Shown piece by piece: positions 5,649 through 6,612 of a stretch of DNA of 6,612 nt. The notes below the pieces were generated by a model. It did not search any database. It was not told the origin of the DNA and was given only the letters and a program-made list of their open reading frames with translations. The stretch is from positions 1-6,612 of the forward strand of contig JAJYVJ010000094.1 in the NCBI GenBank assembly GCA_021792045.1. Direction: 5' to 3'. Source of the stretch: Thermoplasmata archaeon (GTDB lineage Archaea; Thermoplasmatota; Thermoplasmata; Thermoplasmatales; Thermoplasmataceae). Each line of letters starts with the position of its first letter. The first letter of the stretch is position 1. Both the position numbers and the translations under genes were made by a program.

Positions 5649-6612
5649 TTATGAGCACCTTCTATTAACACTGAAAAAGGAAAAATTCTGATAATGTTCT
5701 CCACTCTAACAGAGTTTCTTACTTCATAAACTTCGTTCGTGAATATGTCTGTAAATTTATGAAGCCCATGGTCATTAAGTATTAGTCGCGTATCTTTCCA
5801 TACAGTTGACAGAGGAAGGTCTCCGTTTAGAGAGGCAATTTTAATGGGTACTACAACAATCATGGTTTCTTTCTTATAGACGCGACTGAATGCTATAAGG
5901 TTGTCTTTGAGTTTTCCATGTATGCTTAGAGGTACGTACTCCCCAAGGAAAACATTACTCCTTTTTCTCAAATTCAGCAGGACATAAGAGGTTAAAAGTT
6001 TCAAACGCCCGTTTGATAGATTTTCAAGGAACGCGGAAAAATTGCCCTTTTGATACTGATCTACGACATATTCGAGTTCCTGCGATAGCAATGAAAAATT
6101 TGCTGGAATCCTGTTATCTGGATCCGTAAAGAAGTTGTTTGTCAGCTCCGATCCCTGGAAGGTATCCGGAATACCGGGCGCAGTGATCTTAAGTACGTTC
6201 TGAGATATTGAATTCAACGACCCGTATGGCTCAATGCGATTGTAGAATTCATTGTAACTCTTTCTGAATTTTACATTGTTCATGGATTTGTGTATGAAAC
6301 ATAGTAACGCTTTTTCATAGATATCATTCTTTTGATCCCAATCTGTATTTGCTCCAGATTCCCTTGCCATTTTTAACATTTGGTTACTCACTCGCTCTTC
6401 AAACTTTGAATCCCATTTTGAAGGGTCTAGTGCGAGAAGTATTTGATAAAAATAGTATTCATCATTGTTGCTCGGGAAGTCATTAGTTTTAAATTTCATG
6501 TTGTTACTATTCCATAATTGTATGTATTTTTCCCATTCCTCTGGAATCTCTGATATTACGTTGATCTTTGCCCTTAGATCTTCACCAAGTTTTGTGTCAT
6601 GAGTGGAGAGTG
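5645..6612 (-). CDS. treY: Maltooligosyltrehalose synthase, C-terminal part, cut by window edge
   Basis: This is the C-terminal 321 residues of a GH13 intramolecular transglycosylase that converts the reducing-end alpha-1,4 bond of maltodextrins to alpha,alpha-1,1, producing maltooligosyltrehalose, the TreZ substrate. The frame stays open through the right edge, so the real start is outside; the ATG at 6499 is internal. The first visible residues are STHDTKLGEDLRAKINVISEIPEEW, the strongly conserved TreY region IV, where the HDTK Asp is the third catalytic acid. Further landmarks are TAPGIPDTFQGSEL (visible residues about 143-156) and DPDNRIP (163-169). The nucleophile and the acid/base residue lie upstream. 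The visible part is a little under half of a typical 700-730 aa TreY. Its TGA (5647-5645) overlaps the treZ GTG start, showing tight operon coupling in the order treY-treZ-treX; Sulfolobus operons are recalled as treZ-treX-treY. Confidence 0.95.
   Translation of the reverse strand, partial: LSTHDTKLGEDLRAKINVISEIPEEWEKYIQLWNSNNMKFKTNDFPSNNDEYYFYQILLALDPSKWDSKFEERVSNQMLKMARESGANTDWDQKNDIYEKALLCFIHKSMNNVKFRKSYNEFYNRIEPYGSLNSISQNVLKITAPGIPDTFQGSELTNNFFTDPDNRIPANFSLLSQELEYVVDQYQKGNFSAFLENLSNGRLKLLTSYVLLNLRKRSNVFLGEYVPLSIHGKLKDNLIAFSRVYKKETMIVVVPIKIASLNGDLPLSTVWKDTRLILNDHGLHKFTDIFTNEVYEVRNSVRVENIIRIFPFSVLIEGAHK
5656..5661 (-). promoter_or_regulatory. Ribosome-binding site of treZ (AAGGTG)
   Basis: On the minus strand AAGGTG lies within the last codons of treY, 7 nt before GTG 5648. 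It matches the GGTG part of the archaeal Shine-Dalgarno consensus and supports the GTG start of treZ, where start and treY stop overlap as GTGA. Confidence 0.6.

Noticed and set aside
5645..6499. Separate 284-aa gene starting at ATG 6499
   Set aside because: The frame continues to the right edge and encodes the conserved TreY motif STHDTKLGED, so this is the 3' part of treY.
1..6612. Mobile elements, CRISPR arrays, tRNA/rRNA or a novel defence-type system
   Set aside because: No terminal repeats, spaced direct repeats, structured RNA pattern or unassigned large ORF is visible; nearly every base is explained by five trehalose/glucan genes.

Overview
The window is packed with trehalose and alpha-glucan genes. 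It looks like an archaeal chromosome segment, most plausibly from a thermoacidophilic or Thermoplasmata-like archaeon. That assignment is an inference from the AT-rich composition, the heavy use of AGA/AGG and ATA codons, very tight gene packing, GTG and other non-ATG starts, GGAG/GGTG-type ribosome-binding sites, and the presence of treY-treZ-treX. No 16S or other phylogenetic marker is present, so the taxon is not proven.

Layout. On the + strand, bases 1-381 hold the 3' end of a trehalose synthase gene (treS), cut by the left edge. It is followed, with an 8-bp overlap, by a complete maltokinase gene (374-1747). On the - strand, read from right to left, there is the 3' half of a maltooligosyltrehalose synthase gene (treY, 6612-5645, cut by the right edge), a complete maltooligosyltrehalose trehalohydrolase gene (treZ, 5648-3966, sharing a GTGA stop/start overlap with treY), a gap of about 120 bp, and a complete TreX/GlgX-type glycogen debranching enzyme gene (about 3845-1740). 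The two groups converge and their last 8 bp overlap (1740-1747). The only notable non-coding stretch is the 3846-3965 treZ-treX gap.

How the genes fit together. TreX trims alpha-1,6 branches from glycogen to give linear maltodextrins. TreY isomerises their reducing end to a trehalose unit, and TreZ releases free trehalose. TreS interconverts trehalose and maltose, and maltokinase traps maltose as maltose 1-phosphate using ATP. The locus therefore holds a glucan-to-trehalose route and a trehalose-to-maltose-1-phosphate route tail to tail. If a GlgE maltosyltransferase exists elsewhere, the set would form a closed glucan-trehalose cycle; no GlgE is visible here.

I found no mobile element, RNA gene, CRISPR array or unknown protein family. 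The less ordinary points are the missing canonical start of treX, the overlapping convergent ends, and the pairing of the two pathways.
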